Assembly (NCBI GenBank): GCA_948144175.1
Contig: CANXME010001999.1
Span: 488,501-552,500 of the forward strand
Origin: Closterium sp. NIES-65
Lineage: Eukaryota > Streptophyta > Zygnematophyceae > Desmidiales > Closteriaceae
Direction: 5' to 3'
DNA length: 64,000 nt
Every line of letters starts with the position of its first letter. The first letter of the stretch is position 1. The notes beneath the pieces are model-generated. The model made no database searches and was not told where the DNA came from. It was given only the letters and a program-made list of their open reading frames with translations. Positions 1 through 10,590 of the stretch are shown piece by piece. Both the position numbers and the translations under genes were made by a program.

Positions 1-390
1 GATTGGTTCATTGTTTTGTAAGCAGGCTGCGCAACAGGCCAGTCTGAAATTTTGAGCGTTATGTGCACTTCACAGAAAACCATCACCAGTACAAAAGATG
101 CCCACGGCCATACCATCTCATGCATTTCATGTTAGCGGCATCTGAATCTTCAAACACGAACTCAATGAGAGACTACTGTACCTCTCTACCCGTTGAGTGC
201 TTCCCCCAAAACTGCTTTAACGATTGAAGGGTATATAGAGGTTTACCCTGTAGCTTCTTACAGAGCAGCTACTATTCATAAGGTGCCCAATCAAGTTCAC
301 CCTGTAGCTACTCTGAGTAGCTGTTTCGATTATAAAAATGCTGGGAAATCTTACCTCTGGCATGCGCCAAAAGGTGCGTACCTAGGGTAC
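1..390. other. 3' flank of xylulokinase with partial copies of its last exon end
   Basis: No separate gene is seen. On the minus strand, around 300-330 and 225-270, there are degenerate copies of the last codons of the xylulokinase reading frame (the part encoding QLLEEATG). The tandem copying of exon edges seen inside the gene therefore continues past its stop codon. Nothing else is recognisable. Confidence 0.5.
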
Positions 391-3300
391 TTACCCCGTA
401 GCTTCTTCCAGTAGCTGTTTCTCAACAGCCATTCTCCGAGCCACCATATCCCCGTACCTTGCGTGCAGGTCCGGGGATCCGGCAGGGATTGCTTCGGAAA
501 GAGACACAGCGCTAGGGGCTGCTGCTGATGTGGCACCTTCTGCAGAGGCACTTGCTGAGCTGGCACCTGCAGAGGTGGCGCTTGCTGAGGTGGCACTTGC
601 TGAGCTGGCACCGGCTTGAGCCAGGAGGGAGGTGAAGGGGAGAAAGGAGCCTTGGGTGTGGCAGAGATAGCCGTGTGCTGCTCTCAGCGCTGCTCCCAAC
701 GAGGCAGAGTCTGGAGATGGGAGGGAGGAAAAAGGGTGGGAGGCAGGTTAAGGGGCATGTGGGGGAAAAGAGCGATGAGAGGGTGGCGTGGGAAGGCAGA
801 GGTAGCCGTGTGCTGCTCTCAGCGCTGCTCCCAGCGAGGCTGAGTCTGAAGAGGAGGGAGAGGAGATGGGGTGGGATGGGATGGTTGGAAGCAAGGAGAG
901 GAATGAGAAACGAGAGGGGGAGAGAGGAAGGAGCCTTGGGTGTGGCAGAGGTAGCCGTGTGCGTGCTGCTCTCAGCGCTGCTCCCAGTGAAGCGGAGTCT
1001 GGAGATGGGAGGGAATGGGAGGAGATGGGAGGAGATGGGAGGAAATGGGAGGAGATGGGAGGAGATGGGATGGGGAGATGTGAGGAAAAGAGTGAGAGGA
1101 GGATGGCATTGGAAGGCGGAGGTAGCCGTGCCATGTGCTTCTCTCAGTGCTGCTCCCAACGAGGCAGAGTCTGGAGTGGGGAGGAGATTGGAGGAGTTTG
1201 GAGAAGATAGGGGGAGACGGGAGATGGGAGATGGGAGATGGGAGATGGGAGATGGGAGGGAAGGAAGGAAGGAGGAGAGAAGTGAGCGAAGAGAGACGAG
1301 AGAGAGAAAGGAGGCGCGGGTTTGGCAGAAGTATTCGTGTGTGTTGCCTTCTCCCAACGAGGCAGAGAATGGTGATAGGAGGAAATGGGAGGAAATGGGA
1401 GGAAGGTGTAAGAGAGGAGGTGATGTTAATCATTAACCCAAATGACACACATGTAAAACGAGGAGGTTTTTGAGATGCTATGATTACAGAAAAAGGGACA
1501 GATGATGCGAACAGGTGTCTGGGGGCAACATTCGCAGCTTGTATGAATCACCTGTGGTTGCGGAGGTATACACTGGGCAGCCAAAAACATTTGCCATGGT
1601 GCGCAAAATTGCCTCATTGGCTGAGCCGCCACCCGTGGCAATGATCCGGGCAGGTGGACTTTGCAACCCGATTCTCTCCGCATGCCCTCTCATTGACACC
1701 AACTGCCCTTCCACCAATGCCCTGATCTGTAAGGCATAGTGAGAATCATGGAAGTGGGGGGAGAGGGATGAAAGGAGCACGAGAACCAAGTGGTTTTGGA
1801 GTCCAATTCTCTCTGCATGCCCTCGCATTGACACCAGATGCCTTTCCACCAATGCCCTGATCTGTGGGGGGGGGGCGGGGATCATGGAAGTGGTGGGGGA
1901 AGGGGAGGTAGGAAGGGAGGTAAGAGGCTTTGCAGCCTGATTCACTCCGCATGCCCTCGCATTGACACCAGATGCCTTTCCACCAATGCCCTGATCTGTG
2001 AAACAAAGAGTGAAGAATAACAAATGAACGACAATTGATGGGGGCCGCCGAAGGAACAGGAATCAAGAAAACGGAGAACCTTCAGCGGAACAGGAACCAA
2101 GAGCAACGGAACAAACATACTGCAGCGAGTGTTTTTTGAGAATTCTCAAAAAACCCTCGAAGGAACAGGAATCAAGAAAACGGAGAACCAAGAGCAACGG
2201 AACAAACATACAGTGATTCTATCGCTATCTGCCCCTTCATTATCCGCCCCTCCATTATCCGCCCCTTCATTATCCGCCCCTTCATTATCCGCCCCTTCAT
2301 TATCCGCCCCTTCATTATCCGCCCCTTCATTATCCGCCCCTTCACTATCCGCCCCTTCACTATCTGCCCCTTCACTATCCGCCCTCTATCACCCCTGTGC
2401 AAGCAAGGTTACCTCTTGTGGTGGTTCGAAGGTTTGATCAGAGGAGAGGCGAGTGAGAGAGTCGTCCCCACCCTGCCTTGGTGAAAAGCGATGGGTCCCC
2501 ACTGTAAGGATGCGGCAAAGGGGCGATGAGATAGGCAGAATGTTGATGAGTAGAGAGAGAGGATTACTCTTGAAAGCCCGTTCAGCCTTGAATAAGTTAC
2601 TCACGCCCTCTGTTGGTGAAAAGCGATGGGTCCCCACTGTAAGAAAGGGGGACAGCACAGCACAGGGGAGAGGTATGGGACAGGTGATCCATCCGTATGG
2701 GACAGGTGATCCATGGGATGGGACAGGTGATCCATGGGATGGTACAGGTGATCCATCCGTATGGGATGGGACGGATGATACCAGAGATGGGATGGCATGA
2801 TGGCATCTGAGTCAAATGCTACTTAGGTGACTTTTGAGTCGACTCAAAATATGGCATGATGGCATCTGATTCAAATGCTACTTTGGGTAAGTATGTAAGA
2901 GTGTAAGCAGCTCCACCTTATGATTGCTAGTGGAGGGATGATCTCTGGGTCGAGATAGTGGAATCTCAGTCGGCCACCTGCCCAGCCCATGCACCCAGCT
3001 GCGCAGCCCATTCACCGAGGTCGTTTTTGAGGCGCCTCAAAAACGACTCCAGCTGCCCAGCCCATGCACCCAGCTGCCCAGCCCATGCACCCAGCTGCCC
3101 AGCCCATGCACCCAGCTGCCCAGCCCATGCACCCAGCTGCCCAGCCCATGCACCCAGCTGCCCAGCCCATGCACCCAGCTGCCCAGCCCATGCACCCAGC
3201 TGCCCAGCCCATGCACCCAGCTGCCCAGCCCATGCACCCAGCTGCCCAGCCCATGCACCCAGCTGCCCAGAGGAAGATTGAGTACCTAACAAGGTCGTAA

Positions 3301-6300
3301 CTTACCAGGCAGTGGAGGATGATCTCCGGGTCAAGATAGTAGAATCCCATTTGCCCACCTGCACAAATGCCCTCCTGCACATATGCCCACCTGCCCATAT
3401 GCCCACCTGCCCATATGCCCACCTGCCCATATGCCCACCTGCACATATGCCCACCTGCACATATGCCCACCTGCACATATGCCCACCTGCACATATGCCC
3501 ACCTGCACATATGCCCACCTGCACATATGCCCACCTGCCAAGACGTACCTGGTTCGTGTGAGTACCTAAGAAATTGATAACCTGGTTACCAACTTACCAG
3601 GCAGTGGAGGGATGATCTCCGGGTCAAGATAGTAGAATCCCATTTGCCCACCTGCACAAATGCCCTCCTGCACAAATGCCCACCTGCCCATATGCCCACC
3701 TGCACATATGCCCACCTGCACATATGCCCACCTGCACATATGCCCACCTGCCAAGACGTACCTGGTTCGTGTGAGTACCTAAGAAATTGATAACCTGGTT
3801 ACCAACTTACCAGGCAGTGGAGGGATGATCTCCGGGTCAAGATAGTAGAATCCCATTCGCCCACCTGCCCAGGCGTTAAGAAAGAGGGTAAGAAGTGATG
3901 AGATGGGGCAGTGAGGAGGTGAGGAGGTGAGGAGATGAGGTGATGAGGAGGTGGGGAGATGAGGAGAAGAGGAGATGAGGAGGTGGGGAGGTGAGGAGGT
4001 GAGGAGGTGAGGAGATGAGGAGATGAGGAGATGAGGAGATGAGGAGATGAGGAGATGAGGAGATGAGGAAATAGAACGATATTTGGGTGAAGCTAATGCC
4101 CCAGATAGTAGAACCCCAGATAGTAGAACCCCAGATAGTAGAACCCCAGATAGTAGAACCCCAGATAGTAGAACCCCAGGAGACACCTTCCCAGACGTTG
4201 TAAGAGCCGCAAACGGGGGTCAGGAGGTCAGGTCAGAAGGCAAGTGAGGAGGTGAGGTGGGGAGGTGGGGAGGTGAGAAAGTCGGGAGGTAGGGAAGACA
4301 GTGGGCCGGCATGGAGGCCTGCATGCACACAGTTGACTTTCGAGTCGACTGAACAGTCACCTCGGGCCGGCATGGAGGCATGCATGCACACAGTTCACAG
4401 CACACACCAGCTAGACCATGTATGCAGCACCGGCACACACCATTCAACGGCGGGGCGTCATTCAGCAGGTGGCAGAATGTCTCCCACGATCCTCCTGCAC
4501 AGCCAATCCTCCATTCTCACACCATGCTCTCCCAGGTAGCCACACCAGCTAGACCATGTATGCAGCACCGGCACACACCAGTCAACGGCGGGGCTTCATT
4601 CAGCAGGTGGCAGAATGTCTCCCACGACCCTCCTGCACAGCGGTCCCTGATGGCTGGTGGTGGTGGGATGGTGGGAGGAACGGATGATGGGAGCGTGAGA
4701 GGATGGAATGATGGGATTAACACATACTTCGATCAAGTCACACACAAGGTCACGCGGATAATCAGCCGCATATGAACGTATAAAGTCGCACCAGCAGGAG
4801 CCTCGACCGCCCAGAACAGATGATCAGCTGCATATGCAAGCTTTTAGTGCTACACTGTGAGAACGCCGGTACCTTGCCGAGTGAGCGACCCGTTCGTATA
4901 ACAGATCATGGCCATAAACGAGGATGGATCCACTGGGTTGGGAAACACGTGGCCCTCCAGACCAGGTTGAGGATCCATCACGACTGCAAACACCTGGTTG
5001 GGATGGGATGGGAAGAGGTGGGAAGGGGTGGGAAGGGGTGGGAAGGGGTGGGAAGGGGTGGGAAGGGGTGGGGTGGGATGGTATGGCAAAGACATGACCC
5101 TCCAGCCCAGGCTGAGGGTCCATCACCACCAAAGAACACACCTGACTGAGAAAACACCTGACTGAGAAAACACCTGACTGAGAAAACACCCGACTGAGAA
5201 AACACCCGACTGAGAAAACACCCGACTGAGAAACACCCGACCGAGAAAACACCCGACTGAGAAAACACCTGACTGAGAAAACACCTGACTGGGACAAGGT
5301 GGAGATGATGGAGATGTTTGCATGCACTAGTCCAAAAAAACCCAGTACGGTGGTGTCAGTAGCAGACAGGTGGGCTGCGGAGGTCTTACTGCCATCAACT
5401 CTTGTGGTTATTGAATCGACGAGACGAACCCCATGGAATGAAAGGAAAAACCCGGTTAACTGTGAGCTTAGAGCGTTATCTTAGAGAGCCAGTTTAAACA
5501 AATCGTCAATCGTACCATACGAGACCATACCATAGGAAACAATACGATACCATACGAGACCATACCATACGATACATACCCTGCAACAAGTGCAAGCTAA
5601 ACTTGGCTATCAAGAATCTCACCTGTATCAAGCCTCTTGATACAGAAAAGCTCAATTAGAAGCTAAAACGATCGATACACAAATGCAAACGCACTGACTC
5701 ACAATCACACCTACTGACCTACTGAGACGCTTCGAAGCAGTCTTTTTGTTTGAGGCGTTTTGAGGCGTTTTGAGGCGCCTCAACAAAAAGATGGATGGAT
5801 GGATGGATGGGAGGATGTCCTTCTGCAAAACCATCCAAAGTCACTCACAGTGTCGCTCGTCCCCAGGCTGATGCCCACATCGCCCGAACCTCCCAGCGCC
5901 AAACCTGCGACGCAGGCATGGCAGGTGGCAGGCGATGGTCCGGTCCAGCTTTAGGTTTTAAAAGTACCTTTTCTTTCAAAGAACACCAGAAAAAAACTGG
6001 CAAGCTGGCGACCAGCCAACATGGTCAACATAGTCAACAGGGTCAACAGGGTCAACATGGTCAACATAGTCAACAGGGTCAACATGGTCAACAGGGTCAA
6101 CAGGGTCGACATGGTCAACATAGTCAACAGGGTCAACATGGTCAACAACAGGGTCAACATGGTCAACAGGGTCAACAACAGGGTCGTCAACATGGTCAAC
6201 ATGGTCAACATAGTCAACAGGGTCAACAGGGTCAACATGGTCAACATAGTCAACAGGGTCAACAGGGTCAACAGGGTCAACAGGGTCAACAGGGTCAACA

Positions 6301-9300
6301 TGGTCAACAGGGTCAACATGGTCAACAGGGTGCATGGCATGAATCTTACCAGCAAGGCTGCAAGGGTTATCCCCTGACCACGCCACGACTTGGCAGCTTG
6401 GGGAGAAGCCAAACCTGCAGAGAGCAGGAAAGCAGGGCGTGGAGTGGGAGGGGGGGAACAGGAGGCTTTCTACTGAGCCTGAAGGGTTATCCCCGGACCA
6501 CGACACGACTTGGAAGCTTGGGGAGAAGCCAAACCTGGAAAACAAGGAGGAAAGAGGGGGGAGGCGGGAAACGAGGGGTGGAAAGAGGGGAGCGACATGA
6601 AGAGGATGCAGGGCAGCGGAGGTCCAAGGGTTGTCTCCTGACCACGCCACGACTTGGCAGCTTGGGGAGAAGCCAAACCTGCAGAGAAGAGAGAAAGATG
6701 GGGGATGGGGAGCGGGGGAAGGCAGCTCACTGCTCATGCCCTGACCTGACCACGCCACGACTTGGCAGCTTGGGAAGAAGCCAAACCTGGAAAGTAAGGA
6801 GGAAAGCAAGGGCGGGGGGGGGGACAAGGGGCTCAGGAGGCGTTTACCGGCTACTGAGCCCTATGGTTGTCGCCTGTCCATGCCACGACTTGGCCATTCA
6901 TTACGTGCATTCACTTCAACTTGGCCAGCTTGGAAATTCACCTCAGGTGGAAGGCAAGGCGGCTCAAAGTTTGAGACTCAGACACAGCACATGCATGCAC
7001 GCATGCACCTCTCAAAATACAACCGATGCCTCAAACGCAACACATGCAGCACGCACCTGTCCACGTAGTACTACTGATGCACACTCCCAACCACTTGGTG
7101 GGAGAAACCTCAAAGAGAGCGCGTGCATGCATGCATGCACACACGCACACACAGCACAGCACAGCACATGCACACACCTGTCCACGTAGTACTGATGCAC
7201 GCTGCCAATCACTTGGTGGGACGGAACCACCTTGCCGAGCCTCTCTCGAAGGTTCGGCGCCGTGGCCTGTCAGGCTCGGGAGGGGGGAGGGGGGAAGGTG
7301 AGTGGGGGGGGGGGGCGGGAAGGGTGAAGAAATGGACAAGCGATCAAGGTATGGATAAAAAATGCTGACGGGATCTCACGCGACACGATGGAAGCATGCG
7401 GTAGATAACAAGGTGTGATGAGTAGGGTTGAGCACGGGCCAGGCCCGGCCCAACCCGCGGGCTGCCCCAAAAGGCGGGCCGGGCCCAGCCGGGCTCGCCC
7501 CAGGCCAAATGAGCCAGACCTTGACCCAGTTCGCCCAGGGGATACCTGAGTCGAGTTTTGAGTCGACTCAAAACCCAGCCGGGCTCGCCCCAGGCCAAAT
7601 GAGCCAGACCTTGACCCAGTTCCCCCAGGGGGTACCTGAGTCGAGTTTTGAGTCAACTCAAAACCCAGCCGGGCTCGCCCCAGGCCAAATGAGCCAGACC
7701 TTGACCCAGTTCGCCCAGGGGGTACCTGAGTCGAGTTTTGAGTCGACTCAAAACCCAGCCGGGCTCGCCCCAGGCCAAATGAGCCAGACCTTGACCCAGT
7801 TCGCCCAGGGGGTACCTGAGTCGAGTTTTGAGTCGACTCAAAACCCAGCCGGGCTCGCCCCAGGCCAAATGAGCCAGACCTTGACCCAGTTCGCCCAGGG
7901 GGTACCTGAGTCGAGTTTTGAGTCGACTCAAAACCCAGCCGGGCTCGCCCCAGGCCAAATGAGCCAGACCTTGACCCAGTTCGCCCAGGGGGTACCTGAG
8001 TCGAGTTTTGAGTCGACTCAAAACCCAGCCGGGCTCGCCCCAGGCCAAATGAGCCAGACCTTGACCCAGTTCGCCCAGGGGGTACCTGAGTCGAGTTTTG
8101 AGTCGACTCAAAACCCAGCGGGGCTCGCCCCAGGCCAAATGAGCCAGACCTTGACCCAGTTCGCCCAGGGGGTACCTGAGTCGAGTTTTGAGTCGACTCA
8201 AAACCCAGCCGGGCTCGCCCCAGGCCAAATGAGCCAGACCTTGACCCAGTTCGCCCAGGGGGTACCTGAGTCGAGTTTTGAGTCGACTCAAAACTCAGCC
8301 GGGCTCGCCCCAGGCCAAATGAGCCAGACCTTGACCCAGTTCGCCCAGGGCGTACCTGGGCCGGGCCTGGCCCTGCCCGGGTGCACTTTCGTTATAGGTA
8401 AACTGTTCTTTGGGCCAGTTTTAGAGAAGCAAACAAGTCTAGGGCCCAAACGGGCCGGCCCGGCCCGCCTTGTAACGGGCGGGCCAAAAGCAGGCAGACG
8501 ACAGCCCGGTGGGGCGGGATTGCCCGGTCCGCCCCGAGCCGACAGCCCAACCTAGAGGTTCGGCCCGGGGCAGTTTCGGGCTGGCCCGACCCGGACCGGG
8601 CCCAGCCCGACCCTGTACTCAACCCTAGTGATGAGGAATGCTTGACTGACAGAATGCTATCGCAAAAGTGGTATCTAGAGGATTTTCAGCGTGCCACTAG
8701 CAGCGTTACTCAGAACGATCAAATGTATGGTTTGATAACATAAGAACATCACTGCAGCACTTTGACTGACCTCTTGTGCCACGTCAGCTCACCTCCAGTG
8801 CCACGTCAGCCCACTGTCTCGTCCGCAGATCCATCAGATTCATCCCAGCGCCGTCAGCAGCATCGATGGGAGCGTAATCTCCAACCAATAGCGATGCGCC
8901 AAACGAGCTCACTAGAGAGATCCTTTCGGTGCTCTCATACTCCCGAGCCTGATGCTGCCACACTCGCCGAACCTGAGGTCCGGTGAACCGCTCGTAGGCT
9001 CGGGAGCCCGTCAGCCGAGCCAAAGCTGCAGGTCCGCCAAGAGCTGCTTCGATTTCCCTGCACTGGGCTGCTGTGCTGCTGTCCATCCAAATCGGGGAAT
9101 CTAAAATCGAAAATACACTCTGCTGCAATGATGCATTGTCTTGAAACGAATCACCCTGTGCTGAATCATTCGAGCTGAGCCCCTCCCTTTTCCTGTTTCT
9201 CTCATCCCCACATAGCTGAGCGATAAGGGTCTGGTCAGACTTGAGACTTTTAAGGCGTGCCCGGGCTCCTCTCCGCCAGTAAATGCTCCCGTGCTGCTGC

Positions 9301-10217
9301 CCGCTGCCGGAAACTGCCCGGACTTTATCAAATGGAAAGTCCGCTTCCTTCAACCTCGCTAGAATCACATCAAAAGCCTCCACCCACATGGCTGGTGGTG
9401 CCGTGACCCTAAGCGCCGAGCCTGACGAGGAGGCTCGGGAATCAGGTTCGGCGGAGGCACGGTGGACGCCTCCAGAAGTTCGGTAGTGGGGGAGGGTTGT
9501 ATCGTACTGGAGTGACTCGGTAGCGACGATTCGAAGAGAGGAATCAATTGCTGTGGCCTTGAGTGACCTGAAAACGGTGTGATTATAAAGGGGGAAGGGG
9601 GTGAGCGTAGGGGGAGGAAGGAGGGGTTGGGAAGGGGGGAGTGGGGAGAGAGGGAGGGGGGAAGGGAGGTTGGAGGTTTTAAGGGTGAGCTTATGTGGGG
9701 ACAGTGTCATATTGGAGTGATTCCGTAGCGACGTTGCGAAGAGAGGAATAGATAGATGTGACTTTGAGTGACCTGAAACGCCGTTGACGGAGGAGGAAAG
9801 GGGGCGGGGAAGGGTGTGGATGGGAGGGTAGCGGGGAAAAAAAATGGAGAGGGTAAGCAATTCAGGTTAGAGGGTGCGGGAAATCAATGTCAGCTTCATT
9901 ATGCAGTACCTCAATCAGTAGCGCGTGTCCCTGCGCCGCCAATCAGGCAACGCGGTTCAGTTCGGTGCGCGCGCCAAGCCTGCCTGGGATAGTTTCTGCC
10001 CGAAACATGCCCTGATTTGTGGCACTGACGAAAGCGAATGTTCGTCAACTCACTGCGTGGAGCTATCGAAGCCGAGAAACATTCGTCCAGACCCAACAAC
10101 GGCTTTCGAGTCGACTCGAAAGGCATTCCAAGACCCAACAATGGCCTTATTTCCTACTCACTGCGTGGAGCTGTCGAAGCCGAGAAACAGGCCGTCCAGA
10201 CCCAACAATGCTGCCAT
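391..10217 (-). CDS. XYLB: xylulokinase (FGGY family), 11 exons, complete
   Basis: Phosphorylates D-xylulose to xylulose 5-phosphate with ATP, feeding the pentose phosphate pathway; plant XK-2-type enzymes are cytosolic. Exons on the minus strand: 10217-10162, 9567-8793, 7266-7178, 6414-6350, 5904-5849, 4993-4873, 4653-4579, 3864-3811, 2501-2413, 1726-1552, 710-391. All introns are GT-AG and phase is kept throughout, giving 624 residues (plant XKs are about 560). Motifs in order: FLGFDSSTQSLKA (N-terminal phosphate site), AVSGSGQQHG, SPIWMDSST, GSRAYERFTGPQ, SLVSSFGASLLVGDYA, VVAWSGDNPCSLAG, ISLGTSDT, GLEGHVFPNPVDP, IIATGGGSAN (adenosine site), DSASLGAALRAAHGYLC. The ATG at 10217 (MAALLGLDGL) heads the better of two copies of exon 1. 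Extra length comes from an insert after residue ~150 and an Ala/Ser-rich stretch near the C-terminus. There is no visible plastid transit peptide. The introns are full of copies of the exon edges. Confidence 0.93.
655..1372 (-). repeat. five partial copies of XYLB exon 11 start with its acceptor
   Basis: The 3' splice site and first ~50 bases of the last exon (coding DSASLGAALRAAHG) recur near 803-853, 932-1004, 1119-1174 and 1342-1372, besides the copy that reads through to the stop (710 downward). Copies differ by point changes, so they are not all recent. Each brings a competing acceptor. Minisatellites of GGGAGGAGAT (about 1003-1080) and GGGAGAT (about 1218-1260) lie between copies. Confidence 0.85.
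1795..2002 (-). repeat. two partial copies of XYLB exon 10 start
   Basis: Both contain the acceptor and the start of exon 10 (coding IRALVERHLVSMRGHA), close to the full exon at 1726-1552. They read in frame only for a short way and then diverge into intron sequence. Confidence 0.85.
2049..2214. repeat. direct duplication (~54 bp) flanking a 22-bp perfect palindrome
   Basis: The segments 2049-2120 and 2159-2214 are copies; the left one carries an extra ~18-bp internal piece. Between them, 2132-2153 is a perfect palindrome centred on GAGAATTCTC with T and A tails. This is the AATT variant of the window-wide palindrome family. Confidence 0.85.
2215..2395. repeat. 15-bp minisatellite in XYLB intron 9
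   Basis: About eleven tandem units of TTCATTATCCGCCCC with minor variants (CACT for CATT, TCTG for TCCG). The long ORF through it is an artefact of the 15-bp period. Confidence 0.9.
2600..2800. repeat. partial copy of XYLB exon 9 start plus 16-bp minisatellite
   Basis: On the minus strand near 2641-2605 the acceptor and start of exon 9 (coding VGTHRFSP) are repeated; the full exon is 2501-2413. Next to it (about 2670-2790) are irregular units of GGGACAGGTGATCCAT. Confidence 0.8.
2792..2883. repeat. 33-bp direct duplication around an 18-bp palindrome
   Basis: 2792-2824 and 2851-2883 are 33-bp copies with one mismatch. The palindrome TTTTGAGTCGACTCAAAA (2832-2849) lies between them. This is one of the cleanest examples of the palindrome-in-duplication pattern. 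Confidence 0.92.
2930..3290 (-). repeat. decayed XYLB exon 8 copy, 28-bp palindrome and 21-bp array
   Basis: 2930-2990 (minus) is a decayed copy of exon 8 (LRFHYLDPEIIPPL can be read). 3020-3047 is a perfect 28-bp palindrome centred on GAGGCGCCTC (GCGC variant) between two copies of the same 21-bp unit. About eleven 21-bp units follow to 3270. On the minus strand each contains CTGGGCAG, the exon 8 acceptor. Confidence 0.85.
3300..3754 (-). repeat. two more XYLB exon 8 copies, each with a 15-bp acceptor-derived array
   Basis: Copies of exon 8 lie at about 3605-3655 (intact, with acceptor and GTAAGTT donor) and 3308-3357 (one base missing, so frameshifted). Each is followed by CCCACCTGCACATATG-type units (3360-3540 and 3660-3750). 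On the minus strand every unit reads TGTGCAG then GTGGGC, the junction of intron and exon 8. The arrays thus repeat a potential 3' splice site many times. Confidence 0.85.
3890..4185. repeat. purine-rich tract and 15-bp array derived from XYLB exon 8
   Basis: 3900-4075 is a GAGGAGGTGAGGAGATGAG-type tract. 4105-4180 holds six units of CCAGATAGTAGAACC. The minus-strand unit contains TTCTACTATCT, the exon 8 core coding FYYL, so this array looks seeded from exon sequence. It lies in intron 7. Confidence 0.8.
4303..4395. repeat. 32-bp direct duplication around a degenerate palindrome
   Basis: 4303-4334 and 4364-4395 are 32-bp copies with one mismatch. Between them is an imperfect GAGTCGACTC palindrome (about 4335-4351). 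It lies in XYLB intron 7, next to a partial copy of exon 7 (4440-4520, minus) that includes its GTGTGTG donor. Confidence 0.88.
4994..5300 (-). repeat. copy of XYLB exon 6 start plus acceptor-derived 18-bp array
   Basis: 5085-5140 (minus) repeats the start of exon 6 (coding VVMDPQPGLEGHVF). About nine units follow to 5295; on the minus strand each reads CAGGTGTTTTCTCAGT, which resembles the exon 6 acceptor junction CAG|GTGTTTGC. A GGGAAGGGGT tract (5008-5070) separates this from the true exon. Confidence 0.85.
5748..5785. repeat. palindrome of the GCGC type with a repeated arm
   Basis: TTTTGAGGCG occurs three times in a row and ends in GAGGCGCCTCAA followed by an A-rich tail. It is a partly expanded member of the GAG-NNNN-CTC family. 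It lies in XYLB intron 5. Confidence 0.7.
6020..6335. repeat. GGTCAACAT/GGTCAACAG 9-bp minisatellite in XYLB intron 4
   Basis: About 35 nine-base units alternate between GGTCAACAT and GGTCAACAG. The array starts just beyond the exon 4 donor, and its minus-strand sequence continues the first intron bases there. The long ORFs across it on both strands are artefacts of the 9-bp period. Confidence 0.92.
6480..6800 (-). repeat. three or more partial copies of XYLB exon 4 with acceptor
   Basis: On the minus strand the segment coding RFGFSPSCQVVAWSGDNP recurs near 6790-6745, 6675-6635 and 6535-6485, upstream of the full exon at 6414-6350; a weaker one lies at 6890-6860. Each keeps an AG acceptor. 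Only 6414-6350 continues into a proper GTAAG donor. Purine-rich spacers separate the copies. Confidence 0.88.
7050..7095 (-). repeat. copy of XYLB exon 3 end with donor
   Basis: The segment coding GSVHQ..YYVD followed by AGGTG is repeated downstream of the true exon 3 (7266-7178). Here the exon end and 5' splice site, not the acceptor side, have been copied. Confidence 0.8.
7423..8627. mobile_element. non-autonomous hAT-type element with internal palindromic array
   Basis: It has terminal inverted repeats TAGGGTTGAGYACRGG and an exact 8-bp target-site duplication GTGATGAG (7415-7422 and 8628-8635), both typical of hAT. The ends are rich in GGGCC/GGCCC. The interior (about 7480-8360) holds about eight near-identical 120-bp units, each with the palindrome TTTTGAGTCGACTCAAAA. 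No transposase is encoded; the long ORFs reflect the 120-bp period. It sits in XYLB intron 2. Confidence 0.9.
9700..9785 (-). repeat. decayed copy of XYLB exon 2 start
   Basis: CAGGTCACTCAAAG and the following bases copy the acceptor and start of exon 2 (coding SLKATAIDSSLRIVATESLQ) but no longer keep the frame. It lies between exon 1 and the true exon 2 at 9567. Confidence 0.8.
10051..10122 (-). repeat. second copy of XYLB exon 1 and a 20-bp palindrome
   Basis: 10082-10054 codes MFLGFDSSTQ with a GTGAGT donor and is in frame with exon 2, so it could be an alternative start giving a protein 9 residues shorter at the N-terminus. The palindrome CTTTCGAGTCGACTCGAAAG (10103-10122) separates it from the exon 1 copy at 10217-10162. 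Confidence 0.8.
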
Positions 10218-10590
10218 TGTTACGCTGTCGATTTTTTCCAACCAACGGCTATGACGTCGAGAGTTTCCAAGAGACGGCTACGATGTCAGGAGAGGTAAAA
10301 AGCAAGGGATAGACGACGTTTCCAACCAGCGGATACAGTCATCCGCTTCACGTGCGCGAGACGAGATTTTTCAGGCTTCACTTTCTTGACTGTAGTGTAG
10401 CGTAGAGTCACCTAGGTGGTTCAGAGGCGTATGTATGTATGGCGGGATGCCTAGATGTGTCTAGGTGCTGTACCGATCTTTGTGACTACTCTCGAAGTGC
10501 ATCTGAGAAATCCAGGTGCAGAAATTCCCGAATACCAGGAAAAAGAGAGGAACATTACGGTGTGACGAAATCAACCTCGTTACGTCTCAA
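10218..10590 (-). promoter_or_regulatory. 5' flank of XYLB, shared with the chimeric pseudogene
   Basis: Similar sequence occurs in the same order at 28021-28345 upstream of the pseudogene exon 1, including GAGATAGACGACGTTTCCAAC-like and AAGAGAGGAACATTACGGTG blocks. It probably contains the promoter and 5' UTR. I could not pick out a convincing TATA box. Similarity stops near 10590 and 28345. Confidence 0.6.

Noticed and set aside
512-1357. A 281-codon minus-strand protein
   Set aside because: It reads through several XYLB exon 11 copies and purine/pyrimidine tracts in a frame other than the coding one.
5795-7189. A 464-codon plus-strand ORF
   Set aside because: It crosses the 9-bp GGTCAACAT array and the minus-strand XYLB exon 4 copies; its reading comes from repeat periodicity.
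7428-8555. A 375-codon ORF with perfect repeats
   Set aside because: The 120-bp unit is a multiple of three, so all frames tend to stay open; it lies inside a non-autonomous hAT element.
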